A stretch of DNA of 7,162 bases from JADKCL01 sp046050405. GTDB taxonomy: Bacteria; Bacteroidota; Bacteroidia; J057; JADKCL01. Positions 6,543 through 7,162 of the stretch are shown here, in pieces. The DNA lies in the NCBI GenBank assembly GCA_046050405.1, contig JBJOPY010000212.1:1-7162 (forward strand), in the 5' to 3' direction. Both the position numbers and the translations under genes were made by a program. A model generated the notes under the pieces. That model worked only from the letters and a program-made list of their open reading frames with translations, ran no database searches and was not told the DNA's origin. Position 1 is the stretch's first letter. Every line of letters begins with the position of its first letter.

Positions 6543-7118
6543 TCACCATCCGCCTTTCTTGGCGACCACTAGCATAGCACCCTTTATATTGCCCGAGCTA
6601 ACGTATATTTGATCGCCGTTGGCATTCACTCTGTGATCAAAACTATTAAGAAGACCTCCAGTAGTATTTGAGATTATATTTGAAATCGCGCAAAAATACT
6701 TGCATTCAGAGCGCTCAAATCCCGTTGGAACGGGAAAAGCAGCTCCATTATCCATTGCGTAAGCTGTGGCCCAACCAAAAGTGGCACCTGCGCCAGGTGC
6801 GAGCTTGGCAGCCGTGACCGCGCCATCGAGAATCTTGGGGGTGGTGACCGCGGAATCAGCAATCTTGGGGGTGGTGACCGCCCCGTCCACGATCTTGGAG
6901 GTTCCGACCGCCAGATCCGCCAGTTTCTGGAGGGTGACGGCGAGGTCGGCGATCCCGGCGGTGTTGATCTTCGGGCCATCCTCGGCACCCCCGGAATGGG
7001 CATGGCCCGTGGCACCGTTGAGCTTGTCATACAGGGCTGCAACGGCAGCCATGGCGGCATTCCAGTCCTGGCTGCGGATCAGGTCGCCGATACTTTTGTT
7101 GGTGAAGCTGAAAGGCAT
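6543..7118 (-). CDS. Tail-fibre-like protein with decapeptide repeats
   Basis: 191 residues. An N-terminal helix pair (about 5-34, IGDLIRSQDWNAAMAAVAALYDKLN) is typical of phage tail-fibre or baseplate-attached proteins. It is followed by GHAHSGGAEDGPKI (38-51), the GHxHxG-type motif that opens many fibre shafts; HxH pairs bind metal in some phage fibres. Residues 57-106 form about five decapeptide repeats of the type DGAVTTPKIA, expected for a trimeric fibrous stalk. The remainder (about 112-191), rich in Asn, Gly, Ser and aromatic residues and containing two Cys (139, 143), is probably the receptor-binding tip, with a C-terminal KKGGW. The DNA for the tip is much richer in AT than the stalk. 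Start at ATG 7118 is supported by GGAGG seven bases upstream. No signal peptide. Short for a fibre, so it may be a small collar or side fibre. Confidence 0.8.
   Translation of the reverse strand: MPFSFTNKSIGDLIRSQDWNAAMAAVAALYDKLNGATGHAHSGGAEDGPKINTAGIADLAVTLQKLADLAVGTSKIVDGAVTTPKIADSAVTTPKILDGAVTAAKLAPGAGATFGWATAYAMDNGAAFPVPTGFERSECKYFCAISNIISNTTGGLLNSFDHRVNANGDQIYVSSGNIKGAMLVVAKKGGW
6811..6960 (-). repeat. 30-base tandem repeat encoding decapeptides in the fibre stalk
   Basis: Five 30-base units in register (6811-6840, 6841-6870, 6871-6900, 6901-6930, 6931-6960). The first three are the best conserved, the last two degenerate. A perfect 21-base direct repeat occurs at 6831-6851 and 6861-6881, exactly 30 bases apart. 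The repeat stays in frame, so gain or loss of a unit would change stalk length by ten residues. Confidence 0.85.
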
Positions 7119-7162
7119 TTCTTGTCCTCCTTGTTTTATGGATTAAAATGTGATTTCCCAGA
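7119..7162 (-). promoter_or_regulatory. Leader of the tail-fibre gene with strong Shine-Dalgarno sequence
   Basis: The minus strand carries AAGGAGGAC with GGAGG at 7130-7126, seven bases before ATG 7118. The rest is AT-rich. The frame reading WEITF then TAA (7160-7143) could be the last residues of an upstream tail gene, but five codons prove nothing. No promoter box is seen, which fits transcription reading in from beyond the right edge. Confidence 0.5.

Noticed and set aside
6811..6960. CRISPR-like array
   Set aside because: The 30-base units are contiguous with no unique spacers and encode in-frame decapeptides of a fibre stalk.

Overview
The window looks like a GC-rich (roughly 60%) Bacteroidota chromosome. 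The clues are an exact TAnnTTTG -7 promoter box in front of the sugar-nucleotide reductase gene, little or no Shine-Dalgarno signal before the three housekeeping-type genes, a three-HHH ComEA-like protein with an N-terminal membrane anchor, and a small stand-alone rhodanese of a type common in that phylum (starts MGLLSKLFG, active site CASGMR). No finer placement is possible from the sequence alone.

There are two parts. Part one (1-2806) is ordinary chromosome. It holds a helix-hairpin-helix DNA-binding protein (minus strand, GTG start at 825, running off the left edge), an RmlD-like dTDP-4-dehydrorhamnose reductase (minus, 2134-1208) and a rhodanese-domain protein (plus, 2501-2806). Two gene-free stretches (826-1207 and 2135-2500) contain inverted repeats, promoter-like boxes and a run of hairpins.

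Part two (7118-3008, minus strand) is a tightly packed four-gene block, read in this order: a tail-fibre-like protein with decapeptide repeats, a protein with a phage-tail-like head and a bacterial Ig-like domain, a protein of unknown family that starts in a 4-base GTGA overlap, and a 669-residue alpha/beta hydrolase with a GHSRGG nucleophile elbow and a beta-rich C-terminal region. None has an obvious secretion signal. The simplest reading is the distal end of a phage tail operon or of a phage-tail-like particle (tailocin or extracellular contractile injection system), with adhesion parts followed by an enzyme that is either particle-borne or a payload. Structural tail genes would have to lie beyond the right edge, so this remains inference. 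The tail-fibre C-terminus is clearly richer in AT than its repeat stem, which suggests exchange of the tip domain.

The block ends convergently with the rhodanese gene at about 2807-3007, which probably marks the boundary between the accessory block and the core chromosome.
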